A DNA stretch of 64,000 nt. It comes from Cyanobacteria bacterium FACHB-471 (GTDB lineage: Bacteria > Cyanobacteriota > Cyanobacteriia > Elainellales > Elainellaceae). Both the position numbers and the translations under genes were made by a program. Positions 18,641 through 27,481 of this stretch are shown here, piece by piece. Location of the stretch: contig JACJOC010000087.1 in the NCBI GenBank assembly GCA_014695345.1, positions 62,001 through 126,000 of the forward strand, in the 5' to 3' direction. Position 1 is the stretch's first letter, and each line of letters begins with the position of its first letter. The notes under the pieces were generated by a model. The model worked only from the letters and a program-made list of their open reading frames with translations. It made no database searches and was not told the origin of the DNA.

Positions 18641-19597
18641 TTAGATCAACTTCAGGTCAGGATATTCGGTCAACAGATCTTCAGAGGAGAGCGTATCGTT
18701 CTCGTCCTGAGGAGTCCAAAGAACCTCAACCGCCAAAAGCTGCTCACTAGGAATCGCTCCAATCTGGCTTAAGGCACGGCGCAGGTCTTGCGTGTTGTTC
18801 ACAGCAGGGAGCTGCAACTTGTTCTGGGTAGCAACTAGGAGTGTGGCGACGATGTATTCGCCCGGTGCTGCCTGAACTAATTCGCCACCTGGTTCAGCCT
18901 TAACTAACGCACTTTGACTTGCTTGTCGAAGCTGGTTGTTAACGTTAGAGAGCGTTTCCTCGCTAAACTTGCTGCGCTCTGCCAGAGCCAAGCGATTGAA
19001 CTGAGCCTCAGCCGCTTCCAGACGGGCCTGCTGATTTTCAGCCGCACCATAAACCCAGTATTCGGGATGGCGCATGAGAGACAGGGTTGTCTCTTGAAGA
19101 ACTTGAGCTAAGCCCTCAGAGGAGCCTGTGTCGGCTGATCTGGCAATGCGATCGAAGTCAGTTTGCAGGGTTCGAGCATTTGCTAGGAGACCCACCTGCA
19201 CCCGGGCGACCGAGATTGAGGGACTGCTGCTGCTATAGCCTATTCCGTCTTCACCACCCTGAATTTGACGGAAGCTGCGAACCAGGAAGCTGGCAACTGA
19301 CAGGAAAATCAAAATTGAGAACAAACCGCCAAAACCACCGCCCACGCCAAAGAAGGGGATGATGAAGGGGAAGCCAAAACCGCCACCAGGATAGTATCCA
19401 CCACCTGGAGGAGCATAGGTGCGGCTCGGGGGTGCATAGGTGCGGCTCGGTGCAGCTCTAAAGCTACCGCCGCCAATACGACCACCTCTAGCTGCTAGGG
19501 CACCATCTGCCTGACTGAAAACCAGGGTAATGACTAAGCTAGCGAGGAGTAACGGTTTGAGAAGGGGTTTGATCAGTGCAAACAGTTTCTTGTACAT
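18641..19597 (-). CDS. DUF1517 family membrane protein
   Basis: 318 residues from the ATG at 19597; a TTG at 19615 is the alternative. N-terminal signal or anchor (KPLLLASLVITLVF..GALA), then a Gly/Pro/Tyr-rich stretch with tandem APPSRTY repeats, a second hydrophobic segment (GGLFSILIFLSVASFLVRSF), and the soluble DUF1517 domain (SISVARVQVGLLANARTLQTDFDRIA to the C-terminus). DUF1517 proteins are common in cyanobacteria and plastids and their role is unknown. The 335-nt leader contains several small hairpins. Transcription proceeds away from thiS. Confidence 0.87.
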   Translation of the reverse strand: MYKKLFALIKPLLKPLLLASLVITLVFSQADGALAARGGRIGGGSFRAAPSRTYAPPSRTYAPPGGGYYPGGGFGFPFIIPFFGVGGGFGGLFSILIFLSVASFLVRSFRQIQGGEDGIGYSSSSPSISVARVQVGLLANARTLQTDFDRIARSADTGSSEGLAQVLQETTLSLMRHPEYWVYGAAENQQARLEAAEAQFNRLALAERSKFSEETLSNVNNQLRQASQSALVKAEPGGELVQAAPGEYIVATLLVATQNKLQLPAVNNTQDLRRALSQIGAIPSEQLLAVEVLWTPQDENDTLSSEDLLTEYPDLKLI

Positions 19598-19931
19598 AAG
19601 ACTGTGCCTATCCAAGCTGAATTTAAAACTATATTTGGCTCTGGCTCTTCCAGTGGTTTTCTTAGGTGTTCTTTATGTTTTCGCAACTTATTGAGACAAC
19701 TAGCAACGGGCTAGAAACTCTTGTTCACGGTTACCTGGAAGAATCCAGCTCCACCACCCAAGGGTGAGGACCCATTTAATGAACTGCTTGTTAAGCAATC
19801 GTTACAAGTCACCACCTCTTTACTGTATCGCCTTCTAAGCCTTACAGGAAGCAAGCTTAAGGCAGATTTTAGGTGGATAACCGTACCCGTATAGACTGAG
19901 GAATCTCTAGGAAAATTTGCTGGTTTTGCAT
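19598..19931 (-). other. Intergenic region with a series of small hairpins
   Basis: No coding frame. On the minus strand it is the presumed leader of the DUF1517 gene and contains, in series, the inverted repeats CTTGT/ACAAG (19787-19808), CACCC/GGGTG (19755-19766), CTGGA/TCCAG (19735-19748) and CTAGC/GCTAG (19700-19714). Each is short, so a structured leader or small RNA is only a suggestion. Confidence 0.35.
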
Positions 19932-20159
19932 TTAGCCACCGCCAACGATGGTGACAATCTCAAGGCGATCGCCCTCTTGAATTTCCGTTTCCTGCCAAAA
20001 CTGGCGGTGCAAAATCTCGCCGTTATACTCCACTGCTACCAGGCGCGGATTCATGTTTAACTGTTCCAAAAATTGGGGCAACGGAGTATGAGGCGCACAG
20101 GCTTTCGGCTCCCCATTCACTTGCAGCGAAATAGAGTTTGAATTAGAAGCGTTAGACAT
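19932..20159 (-). CDS. thiS: Sulfur carrier protein ThiS
   Basis: 75 residues, ubiquitin-like beta-grasp. The start is SISLQVNGEPKAC, the middle NPRLVAVEYNGEILHRQFW, and the end GDRLEIVTIVGGG with the diglycine terminus that is adenylated and thiocarboxylated to donate sulfur for the thiazole of thiamine. The N-terminus is about eight residues longer than the minimal family. It lies 29 nt downstream of thiE on the same strand, so the two probably form one transcript. Confidence 0.93.
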   Translation of the reverse strand: MSNASNSNSISLQVNGEPKACAPHTPLPQFLEQLNMNPRLVAVEYNGEILHRQFWQETEIQEGDRLEIVTIVGGG

Positions 20160-20188
20160 GGCCTAAATCAATGCCTGAATGATTCTGA

Positions 20189-21274
20189 TCAATGAACATG
20201 ACTGCGAGTATCGCTTTCTCGAATTGTTTGGATTCGGGCTAGCTGGGAGACAAAGTATTGGGTGATTAAGGTGGGCTGCTCTGCCTGCATGATGGAACGA
20301 ACTACAGCAACTCGTTCTGCACGGGCAGACAGCACTTCACTCAAGTTGTCAGTGTCAATGCCGCCGATCGCAAACCAGGGAATGTGAGCATGTTCAGCTG
20401 CGTAGCGAACGTATTCCGGACCTGCGGCAGCTTTACCCGCTTTAGTAGGAGTCTCGTAAACTGGCCCAACGCCAACATAGTCTGCGCCTTCTCGCAATGC
20501 CCGATGCAGTTCATCTGGATTGGTCGTAGAACGTCCTACTAGGCGCTGCGGCCCTAAAATTTGTCGAGCTAACGAAATGGGAATGTCTTGTTGTCCTAAA
20601 TGCACTCCGTCTGCGTCTACAGCTAAAGCTAAGTCAACCCGATCATTCATGATGAACAGGGCGTCGTAACGGTGACAGATTTGCTTCAGCTTTTCGGCGG
20701 TGTGAATGCGGGTGGTGTCATCTGCGTTTTTATCGCGGTACTGCACCAGGCTTAGCCCACCCTGAAGGGCAGCTTCAACGACTGAGAAGAGATTGTCAGC
20801 GGGAGAGGTGACGAGGTAGAGGTGCGATCGCCTCAATTTCTGATGTCGCTGATGTCCCATCAGGTCGCTTTCGAGTGTGTAGACCCGATAGCGAATCTGC
20901 TTACAGGCGGCTGACAGGTCAGCATGATAGACCTTGCCATATTCCTCCAGTACCCGTAGGGCTTCCTGAATACGGCAGAAATTAGCCACCAATACGTCTC
21001 GCAAGCTAGAACGCTGTTCTTCTTGCGGGTGGGTTAGTTCTGTTCCTGGGTCGCCTGGGGTGTCTCGTGCCGTGCGAATTTCAAAACTGTGCCAGCGTGC
21101 TAACTCCTGCCGCAGATGCTTACACTCGTCGGTGAATTTGGTGCTATTTAACCCAAATCGACACCATTCTTCAACGATTCTCAACCCTTCACGGGCGCGG
21201 TCTAAATTGGCATCTAAAATTCGGTAGATCGCAGACTCCGAGAGCTTTTGCTGGCTATGTGTCTCACCCATCAC
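20189..21274 (-). CDS. thiE: Thiamine-phosphate synthase ThiE with N-terminal ThiD2-like domain
   Basis: 361 residues, a two-part protein. Residues about 13-140 (ILDANLDRAREGLRIVEEWCRFGLNS, VLVANFCRIQEALRVLEEYGK) form the helical domain found fused to ThiE in cyanobacteria. Residues about 145-350 are the ThiE TIM barrel: LVQYRDKNAD, FIMNDRVDLALAVDADGVHLGQ, LVGRSTTNPDEL, GADYVGVGPVYETPTKAG and WFAIGGI. The enzyme couples the hydroxymethylpyrimidine and thiazole phosphates to thiamine phosphate. No TPP riboswitch is visible upstream. Divergent from the beta-helix gene across about 200 nt. Confidence 0.94.
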   Translation of the reverse strand: MMGETHSQQKLSESAIYRILDANLDRAREGLRIVEEWCRFGLNSTKFTDECKHLRQELARWHSFEIRTARDTPGDPGTELTHPQEEQRSSLRDVLVANFCRIQEALRVLEEYGKVYHADLSAACKQIRYRVYTLESDLMGHQRHQKLRRSHLYLVTSPADNLFSVVEAALQGGLSLVQYRDKNADDTTRIHTAEKLKQICHRYDALFIMNDRVDLALAVDADGVHLGQQDIPISLARQILGPQRLVGRSTTNPDELHRALREGADYVGVGPVYETPTKAGKAAAGPEYVRYAAEHAHIPWFAIGGIDTDNLSEVLSARAERVAVVRSIMQAEQPTLITQYFVSQLARIQTIRESDTRSHVH

Positions 21275-21458
21275 AACATTCCTATTAATTACTCATCCTA
21301 ACAGCCGAACGGAATTTGCTAATTGATGGTGATTGTTTCTAGTTGCAAAAAAGTTACAAAAACCTCTAGCTGATTGGCGCTGAATGTATTAAAACTGTTG
21401 CAATCGTGATCAGATGGTAAGTCTGCCGTTTGTTGTGGTGCCGATGGTTCCTGGTGTC

Positions 21459-21464
21459 GGGAGG
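21459..21464 (+). promoter_or_regulatory. Strong Shine-Dalgarno that fixes the start at 21472
   Basis: GGGAGG lies seven bases before the ATG at 21472. The earlier TTG at 21430 and the later ATGs have no comparable site, so the ATG at 21472 is preferred. Confidence 0.7.
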
Positions 21465-21471
21465 ACAGTTA

Positions 21472-23733
21472 ATGAGCGTTGTTTGTTGCCCCAATCCGCA
21501 AGATATGTTCTTTAGCGTATCGATGTTGCCCGTTCGAGCGCTGGTGCAGTTAGGGTGGGTTGCCGCAGTTGTAATTGGCATGGGGGGTGTGAGTGCGATC
21601 GCCCCCCTCAGCACTCAAGCCCAAACCATTCCCCAAACCCAACCAAACTCGATTGAGATTGCTCAAGCATCGGCTCCAAGCTCAGCGAATCTGTTATTCG
21701 TCAACCCGACTTTGGGCAACGATAGCAATAACGGCAGCAGCCAGCAAAGCGCCCTGCGAACGATTACCCAGGCACTTCAGAATGCACAATCCAACACAGT
21801 CATTTTGCTGTCACCAGGAACTTACAGCGCTGAGTCAGGAGAAACCTTTCCACTTGAGCTGAAATCCGGTGTGACGATTCAAGGAGAGCCGGGAGCAAGG
21901 GGACGAGGAATTGTGATTCAGGGCGGAGGAACGTTTCTCAGCCGGACTTCTGCTAGCCAGAACGTGACGATTTTGGGCGAAGACGAAGCAGTGTTAACGG
22001 GAGTCACTGTGATGAATCCTAACCCTCGCGGTTATGGGCTGTGGATTGAGTCGAGCAGTCCGACGGTAAACAACAATACTTTCACGGGCAGCAGCCACGA
22101 CGGCATTTCAGTAACGGGAAATAGCGCTCCGGTGATTCGTGGCAATGCTTTTGTTCAAAATGGGGCCAATGGCATCACCGTTTATGGCACGTCTCGCCCG
22201 GAAATTCGAGAAAACGTGTTTGAACGAACCGGATTTGGCATCAACGTAAACGAGAATGCAGCGCCGCTAATCGTCGGCAATCAAATTCGTCAAAATCAGG
22301 ACGGCATTGTGGTGCAAGAAAATGCCCGTCCGACGCTGCGAGACAACGTAATTGAGTCCAACCGCCGGGATGGACTGGTGGCGATCGCCCAATCTTTTCC
22401 TGACTTAGGCACAGCAAACGAACCAGGCAACAACCAATTTCGTGACAATGCCCGTCAGGACGTAAACGCTAGTGCGACCAGTCAAGAAATTCCAGCATTT
22501 GGCAATCAGATAGCGAGCGATCGCACCACCGGACGAGTTGATTTGACTGGCGTTGCTCCTGCTCCTGCTGCTCCTGCTGCCCGTCCTGTACCCGTTGCAC
22601 GCCAGCCCCTCCCTGTGCCGTCTGCGATCCCACCTGCAACTCCATCTTCTACAACCTCGTCGGCTCCTGCTCCTGTGAGTCAACCTGCACCCTCCCCCGT
22701 TGCCACTCGTCCAACGGCTCCACCTAACTCAGAGGCAGGCTTTTCAGCCTTACCAAATTTAGAATCTGCACCAGCAGTCACACTCTCTCAGCCTCCAGCT
22801 TCTCAGCCTCCAGCTTCTCAATCTTCAGTTGCCCGACCTCCTGTCTCTCGACCTTCAGCTTCCCAACCTTCCGCCATTTCAGCCCAACCCCCTACTCCAG
22901 CAGCAATTCGCCCGAATGTAGCTATTCCCAGCACTGCTGATGCAGTTGAAATTCCGGTACCGCCACCATCAACTCAAATGACGCCCCCTGCCCGGAACCA
23001 GTCCCCTGCTCGACCCGGACAGACTACCCAATCTGCTCCAACTACCCAATCTGCTCCAACTGTCCGACCTGAGCAGACTGTCCGACCTGGGCAAGCTGTC
23101 CGACCACAGGTGCCTGCCCGGACAACTGCGGCAACTGTTCCTGCTGCAGATGCGCCAATTGAAATTCCCGTGCTGCCGCCTTCCAGTTCTTCTACACCCG
23201 CTCCGGCAGCGCAACCGATGCGAGAAGTTGTGGTGAGCCGTTCACCAGAGCGATCGCCCGGTGCCCCTTCCAACCGGACTGCAACTGCAACTGATGCTCC
23301 TATTGAGATTCCGGTGCCCCCTCCGGCTAGCGGTACGCCGACTCCTGCTCAGGCTCCTGTAGCTCCCAGGGCAGCAAATCCGGTGCGTTCTGCCAACCTG
23401 TTGCCTGTGCCGAGTGGAAATATTCCAGTTGGCAACATCGGCAGTTTGCCAACTATATCGGCGGCAAACAGTTCTTACAATCGCACCAGCATCTTGGGCA
23501 GTGGCAGCTACAGCGGCGGCGCGGCGTTTGTGCGCTATCGAGTCTTGGTGGAGGCGGATAGTGAGAGTATGCAGTCAGAAGTGCGATCGGTCGTTCCGGG
23601 TGCGTTCCGTACCTATGCCAACGGTCGAACGATGATGCAGGCAGGGGCATTTGGCGATCGCTCCCTTGCTGATGAAGCGGCCCAAATGCTAAACAGAAGC
23701 GGTTTTAGAGCAATGGTTCAGCCCGTAGACTGA
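21472..23733 (+). CDS. Secreted DUF1565 parallel beta-helix protein with SPOR-like C-terminus
   Basis: 753 residues. A hydrophobic segment (LVQLGWVAAVVIGMGGVSAI) ending in STQAQT looks like a signal peptide. Residues about 60-360 are DUF1565/right-handed beta-helix: LFVNPTLGNDSNNGSS, then coils such as ESSSPTVNNNTFTGSS, GNSAPVIRGNAFVQN and ENAAPLIVGNQIRQN. A long Pro/Ala/Ser-rich linker (about 360-660) carries a motif DA(V/PI)EIPV(P/L)PPxS three times, at about 490, 560 and 608. The last 80 residues (RYRVLVEADSES, QAGAFGDRSLADEAAQMLNR, GFRAMV) match a SPOR domain that binds peptidoglycan lacking stem peptides. Likely an envelope protein tied to the septum or cell wall. Confidence 0.85.
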   Translation: MSVVCCPNPQDMFFSVSMLPVRALVQLGWVAAVVIGMGGVSAIAPLSTQAQTIPQTQPNSIEIAQASAPSSANLLFVNPTLGNDSNNGSSQQSALRTITQALQNAQSNTVILLSPGTYSAESGETFPLELKSGVTIQGEPGARGRGIVIQGGGTFLSRTSASQNVTILGEDEAVLTGVTVMNPNPRGYGLWIESSSPTVNNNTFTGSSHDGISVTGNSAPVIRGNAFVQNGANGITVYGTSRPEIRENVFERTGFGINVNENAAPLIVGNQIRQNQDGIVVQENARPTLRDNVIESNRRDGLVAIAQSFPDLGTANEPGNNQFRDNARQDVNASATSQEIPAFGNQIASDRTTGRVDLTGVAPAPAAPAARPVPVARQPLPVPSAIPPATPSSTTSSAPAPVSQPAPSPVATRPTAPPNSEAGFSALPNLESAPAVTLSQPPASQPPASQSSVARPPVSRPSASQPSAISAQPPTPAAIRPNVAIPSTADAVEIPVPPPSTQMTPPARNQSPARPGQTTQSAPTTQSAPTVRPEQTVRPGQAVRPQVPARTTAATVPAADAPIEIPVLPPSSSSTPAPAAQPMREVVVSRSPERSPGAPSNRTATATDAPIEIPVPPPASGTPTPAQAPVAPRAANPVRSANLLPVPSGNIPVGNIGSLPTISAANSSYNRTSILGSGSYSGGAAFVRYRVLVEADSESMQSEVRSVVPGAFRTYANGRTMMQAGAFGDRSLADEAAQMLNRSGFRAMVQPVD

Positions 23734-23806
23734 GCCTTGATCTTTGCCAAAACCTTATTTTTTGAGGCAACCTAGTAGGTAAGGGTTACTGACCTGGATA
23801 GGGTTA

Positions 23807-24376
23807 ATGGCAAGGAACGAACTCCTCTCTCGCAGCTTTATGTTTCTCAGCTTTGCCACCGCAAGTTTATTGATTGCGGCGCAGTGGCAAGTGGGTTCGC
23901 CTGCCTCATTTAGTATTAAACTTCCCGGTTCTGCATCAGAGACAAGGATGCTTGCGGCTCATGCAAACGTTTCGACTGCGGCAGCAAGGACCGTTCGTTT
24001 AGTCATCGATTTGAGCGATCGCGAAGTTTCGGTTTACAAACAGGACAAACTGCACGTCACCTACCCCGTAGCAGTGGGGCAGGCAGGTTGGGAAACGCCA
24101 ACGGGCACGTTTCGCGTGACCGACATGGAGCCTCGCCCAAACTGGCAGCACCCCATTACCAAGCAGGTGATTCCGCCTGGACCAGACAACCCGTTGGGTT
24201 CGCGCTGGATTGGCTTTTGGGCAGATGATAGTAGCCAAATTGGGTTCCACGGCACCAACCAGGAAGACGGCATTGGACAGGCAATTTCCCACGGCTGTGT
24301 CCGAATGCTAAACCGAGACATTGAAGCGATGTTTGCTCAGGTCGCAGTGGGTACAACTGTCGTCGTTAAGCCCTAA
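23807..24376 (+). CDS. L,D-transpeptidase (YkuD domain)
   Basis: 189 residues. N-terminal signal-like segment (SFMFLSFATASLLIAAQW), then the YkuD catalytic domain: VRLVIDLSDREVSVYKQDK, TYPVAVGQAGWETPTGTF, and the active-site motif IGFHGTNQEDGIGQAISHGCVRM, in which the Cys of SHGCVR is the nucleophile and the His residues complete the catalytic set. These periplasmic enzymes form 3-3 cross-links in peptidoglycan or attach proteins to it. The neighbouring SPOR-domain protein upstream on the same strand, 73 nt away, also suggests an envelope role. Confidence 0.93.
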   Translation: MARNELLSRSFMFLSFATASLLIAAQWQVGSPASFSIKLPGSASETRMLAAHANVSTAAARTVRLVIDLSDREVSVYKQDKLHVTYPVAVGQAGWETPTGTFRVTDMEPRPNWQHPITKQVIPPGPDNPLGSRWIGFWADDSSQIGFHGTNQEDGIGQAISHGCVRMLNRDIEAMFAQVAVGTTVVVKP

Positions 24377-24421
24377 GATGCTTAGCAGAACCCGTTTCTC
24401 AAAGTTGCTCCAAGAAAAACT

Positions 24422-24697
24422 GTGACTCAAACTTACCAGGCTCGAATCTATGTTACGCTTCGCCCTTCAGTTCTCGATCCGGCGGGTACGGCCGTGCAGT
24501 CGGGGCTAAAGCATCTCGGCTACGACAACGTTGAGCGCATCAGAATCGGCAAATACGTTGAGCTAACCCTGACCGCCGCAGATGAAGCCTCCGCCAAACA
24601 GCAGCTTGATCGGATGTGTGACCAACTGCTGGCGAATCCAGTGATTGAAAATTATCGGTTTGAATTACTAGAAACGGCAGAGGCTAAGAGTTTATGA
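24422..24697 (+). CDS. purS: Phosphoribosylformylglycinamidine synthase subunit PurS
   Basis: 91 residues, GTG start. It has the PurS pattern: [30 protein letters not shown], then [14 protein letters not shown] and [14 protein letters not shown]. PurS bridges PurQ and PurL in the three-part FGAM synthase of purine synthesis. Its TGA overlaps the ATG of purQ by four bases, consistent with translational coupling. purL is not in the window. Confidence 0.95.
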   Translation: MTQTYQARIYVTLRPSVLDPAGTAVQSGLKHLGYDNVERIRIGKYVELTLTAADEASAKQQLDRMCDQLLANPVIENYRFELLETAEAKSL

Positions 24698-25401
24698 AAT
24701 TTGGTGTGATTGTTTTTCCTGGTTCTAATTGCGATCGCGACGTAGCCATGGTGATGCGGAATTTGCTAAATCAGCCAACCCGAATGGTGTGGCATGAGGA
24801 AAGCGACCTGTCCGATCTGGATGTGATTATCATTCCGGGTGGCTTTAGCTATGGTGATTATTTGCGCTGTGGGGCGATTGCCCGCTTTTCACCCGCTCTG
24901 CAAGCTACCGTGCGTCATGCAGAACAAGGCAAGCTGGTGATGGGAATTTGCAATGGCTTTCAGGTGTTGACCGAAGCTGGACTATTGCCCGGAGCGCTGA
25001 TGCGAAATCGCGATTTGCACTTTATTTGCGATCGCGTCTCCCTCAAAGTAGAGCGCACCGATCTGCCCTGGACACAGGCATATCAAAAAGGGCAAGTTAT
25101 TACCTTGCCGATTGCTCACGGTGAAGGCTGCTACTACGCCGATGCAGACACCCTGTCAGCGCTAGAAGCCAACGGACAGGTGCTATTCCGCTATTGCGAT
25201 GCCTCTAGTGCAGTAACCCCAGCATCCAATTGCAACGGCTCTCTTAACAACATTGCTGGCATCTGTAACCGTCAGGGAAACGTGCTGGGGATGATGCCTC
25301 ACCCTGAAAGAGCATCCGACCCAGCCTTGGGCAATACAGACGGCAGAAAATTGTTTGAAGGGGTGTTGCTAGGATTGGGAGCGGTTGGAGCGAAGGGATA
25401 G
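24694..25401 (+). CDS. purQ: Phosphoribosylformylglycinamidine synthase subunit PurQ
   Basis: 235 residues, class I glutamine amidotransferase. [16 protein letters not shown] at the start, the oxyanion-strand motif [19 protein letters not shown], the nucleophile Cys in [11 protein letters not shown], and the catalytic His-Glu in MMPHPERA. It hydrolyses glutamine and passes ammonia to PurL. Overlaps purS and is followed by the HAD gene with only 7 nt from stop to preferred start, so the three are likely one operon. Confidence 0.96.
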   Translation: MKFGVIVFPGSNCDRDVAMVMRNLLNQPTRMVWHEESDLSDLDVIIIPGGFSYGDYLRCGAIARFSPALQATVRHAEQGKLVMGICNGFQVLTEAGLLPGALMRNRDLHFICDRVSLKVERTDLPWTQAYQKGQVITLPIAHGEGCYYADADTLSALEANGQVLFRYCDASSAVTPASNCNGSLNNIAGICNRQGNVLGMMPHPERASDPALGNTDGRKLFEGVLLGLGAVGAKG

Positions 25402-25408
25402 GGAACAA

Positions 25409-26182
25409 ATGCCACTTATTCCTCTATCTCAAGCTTCCCAGAACAAACTAAAGCAGGTTCGCCTGATTGCGACCGACATGGACGGTACGCTAACTCAGCA
25501 GGGAAAGTTTACACCAAACTTGCTGCAAGCCCTGCAAGAACTGGCGATCGCCAACATTCCAGTTCTCATTGTGACGGGACGTTCGGCGGGTTGGGTGAAT
25601 GGACTGGTGAGTTATTTGCCTGTAGTTGGAGCGATCGCCGAAAATGGCGGTTTAGCTTACTTTCAGCCCGATATTAGTGAGATGATTGTGCCCATTTCCG
25701 ATCTGGTTAAGCACCGTCAAAAGCTAGCCCAGACCTTTGCAGACCTGCAAACTCACTTTCCGCATTTGCAAGAATCGAGTGATAACCGCTTTCGCCTCAC
25801 CGACTGGACGTTTGATATCCAAAAACTCACTGAAACGGAATTACAGTTTTTGAGCAATCGCTGTCAGGCTCAAGGTTGGAGCTTTACCTATAGCACTGTG
25901 CAATGTCACATTAAAACGCTGCATCAAGATAAAGCGATCGCTCTCACTCATGTTTTGCAGCATTATTTTGCTGATGTGCAACCTGAGCAGGTGCTAACCA
26001 TTGGTGACAGTCCTAATGATGAGAGCCTGTTTGATAGCGATCGCTTTCCCCTCTCGGTCGGTGTAGCAAATGTGCTGCACTATCGCGATCGCCTGATTCA
26101 TCAGCCTGCCTTTGTTACCCATGCCGCTGAAGCAGAGGGCTTTTGTGAAGTCGCCAGAAACGTGATTGAAGCCAATTGTTGA
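25409..26182 (+). CDS. HAD-superfamily type IIB hydrolase
   Basis: 257 residues from the ATG at 25409; an upstream ATG at 25385 would overlap purQ by 17 nt. HAD motif I is IATDMDGTLTQQG with Asp nucleophile and Asp+2; motif II is VLIVTGRSAGW; motif III Lys is in the HQDKAIALTHVL region; motif IV is TIGDSPNDESLFD. The cap between motifs II and III is of the IIB type seen in Cof-like and sugar-phosphate phosphatases. The physiological substrate cannot be told from sequence. Confidence 0.9.
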   Translation: MPLIPLSQASQNKLKQVRLIATDMDGTLTQQGKFTPNLLQALQELAIANIPVLIVTGRSAGWVNGLVSYLPVVGAIAENGGLAYFQPDISEMIVPISDLVKHRQKLAQTFADLQTHFPHLQESSDNRFRLTDWTFDIQKLTETELQFLSNRCQAQGWSFTYSTVQCHIKTLHQDKAIALTHVLQHYFADVQPEQVLTIGDSPNDESLFDSDRFPLSVGVANVLHYRDRLIHQPAFVTHAAEAEGFCEVARNVIEANC

Positions 26183-26289
26183 TATCAGGTGTAAGGGCGA
26201 TCGCGTCAAATGTCCAATATAGTTGTGCTAGTCTTGCAGGGATATATTCTCTGAAGTAGATCGCTTACTTGAATAACTACGAGAAACCG

Positions 26290-26748
26290 ATGAGTCTAAA
26301 AGATCGAATTACAGAAGATATCAAAACGGCGATGAAGGCGAAAGATAAGACTCGCCTGGAAACGGTTCGCAGTATCAAAAAAGTATTGCTAGAAAAAGAA
26401 GTGAGTGTTCGTCCTCAAGGGCAAACCGAACTAAACGAAACTCAAGAGCTTGAAGTGCTTGCCCAGCTTGCCAAACAGCGACGAGACTCAATCGAACAAT
26501 ATCAAAAGGCTGGACGAACTGATTTAGCCGATCAAGAAGCCCAAGAACTCACCATCATAGAAGAATACCTGCCTCAACAACTCTCAGACGAGGAAGTGAG
26601 CCAGGTAATCGATGAAGTAATTTCTAGAACTGGAGCCAGTTCTGCAAAAGATATGGGGAAGGTGATGGGCCCCGTGATGCAGCAACTCAAAGGTCGGGCT
26701 GACGGACAAAAAATTCAGGCAATGGTGAAAACTAAACTGAACGGTTAG
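26290..26748 (+). CDS. GatB/YqeY domain protein
   Basis: 152 residues from the ATG at 26290 (MSLKDRITEDIK), the length typical of YqeY; a TTG at 26269 is less likely. Diagnostic features are TRLETVRSIKKVLLEKE, LAQLAKQRRDSIEQYQKAGR, the EEYLPQQLSDEEV stretch and SSAKDMGKVMGPVMQQLKGRADG at the end. The fold is that of the tail domain of the GatB subunit of tRNA-dependent amidotransferase. The cellular function of the free-standing protein is unknown. Its stop overlaps the convergent gene by four bases. Confidence 0.95.
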   Translation: MSLKDRITEDIKTAMKAKDKTRLETVRSIKKVLLEKEVSVRPQGQTELNETQELEVLAQLAKQRRDSIEQYQKAGRTDLADQEAQELTIIEEYLPQQLSDEEVSQVIDEVISRTGASSAKDMGKVMGPVMQQLKGRADGQKIQAMVKTKLNG

Positions 26749-27422
26749 TACTGTGGTGTCTCTAAGTACGTCAGTTGTTCGCGAACCAGTTGGGCATTTG
26801 CTGTGTCACCTGCTTGCTCATAAAGCTCGATCGCCCGTTCGTAGCTCTCTACGATCGCCTCACGCTCTTCGGGACGAAGCTGCTGAGCTTGCGCTTGGAG
26901 TACATCTGCCCGGTCTAGATGAATTGCAGGCTGGCTAGAGTCAATCCGAATTGCTTCATCAAAAGCGGCGATCGCTGCTGCATAGTTGCCTTCCTGTCGG
27001 GCGGCGATACCCCGGTAATAAGCTTGGTCATAAGCAGTCGCATCAGCAACTACCAGTTCATAGCTACCACCTGTGCCAGAGAGAGAACGCGCAACCACTT
27101 TGTAGGTGCCGCTGGTTGGCAATGTGTAGACAATTGTAGAATTTAGTCCGCGAGCATAGTCGTCGTTATAGGCGATTTCTGCTCCATTGGGGTCGAGCAG
27201 TGTCAGCGTCGTATCAAAGTCTGGGCTGGTGACGGTGATCATCACAGACTGTCCTGCTTCTCCAGAGAAAGTATGTTCGCCTTCAGACGAACGTAATGTT
27301 CCCTCCTGCTCTAGCAAAGCTTGGGCACGAGCTGGATATGCAGGTAACAACAATGTGCCACTGAGCAAGGTTGCAGCGGCTATTAATACACCAATTTTTC
27401 TGAGCCGGAGTTGGTCAATCAT
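26745..27422 (-). CDS. Secreted PPC-domain and TPR protein
   Basis: 225 residues from the ATG at 27422. Signal peptide (VLIAAATLLSGTLLLPAYPARA), then a bacterial pre-peptidase C-terminal (PPC)-like beta domain, residues about 35-125: GQSVMITVTSPDFDTTLTLLDPNGAEIAYNDD and GTYKVVARSLSGTGGSYELVV. Residues about 130-225 carry TPR-like helices (AYYRGIAARQEGNYAAAIAAFDEAIRID). It is a close paralogue of the next gene on the same strand, so the two arose by tandem duplication. Role unknown; periplasmic protein binding is a reasonable guess. Confidence 0.86.
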   Translation of the reverse strand: MIDQLRLRKIGVLIAAATLLSGTLLLPAYPARAQALLEQEGTLRSSEGEHTFSGEAGQSVMITVTSPDFDTTLTLLDPNGAEIAYNDDYARGLNSTIVYTLPTSGTYKVVARSLSGTGGSYELVVADATAYDQAYYRGIAARQEGNYAAAIAAFDEAIRIDSSQPAIHLDRADVLQAQAQQLRPEEREAIVESYERAIELYEQAGDTANAQLVREQLTYLETPQY

Positions 27423-27481
27423 GAAAAGTAGCCTCAAATGAGTCTTGTGATAGTTAGGAGAAATGGATGTAAGAATCCCTC

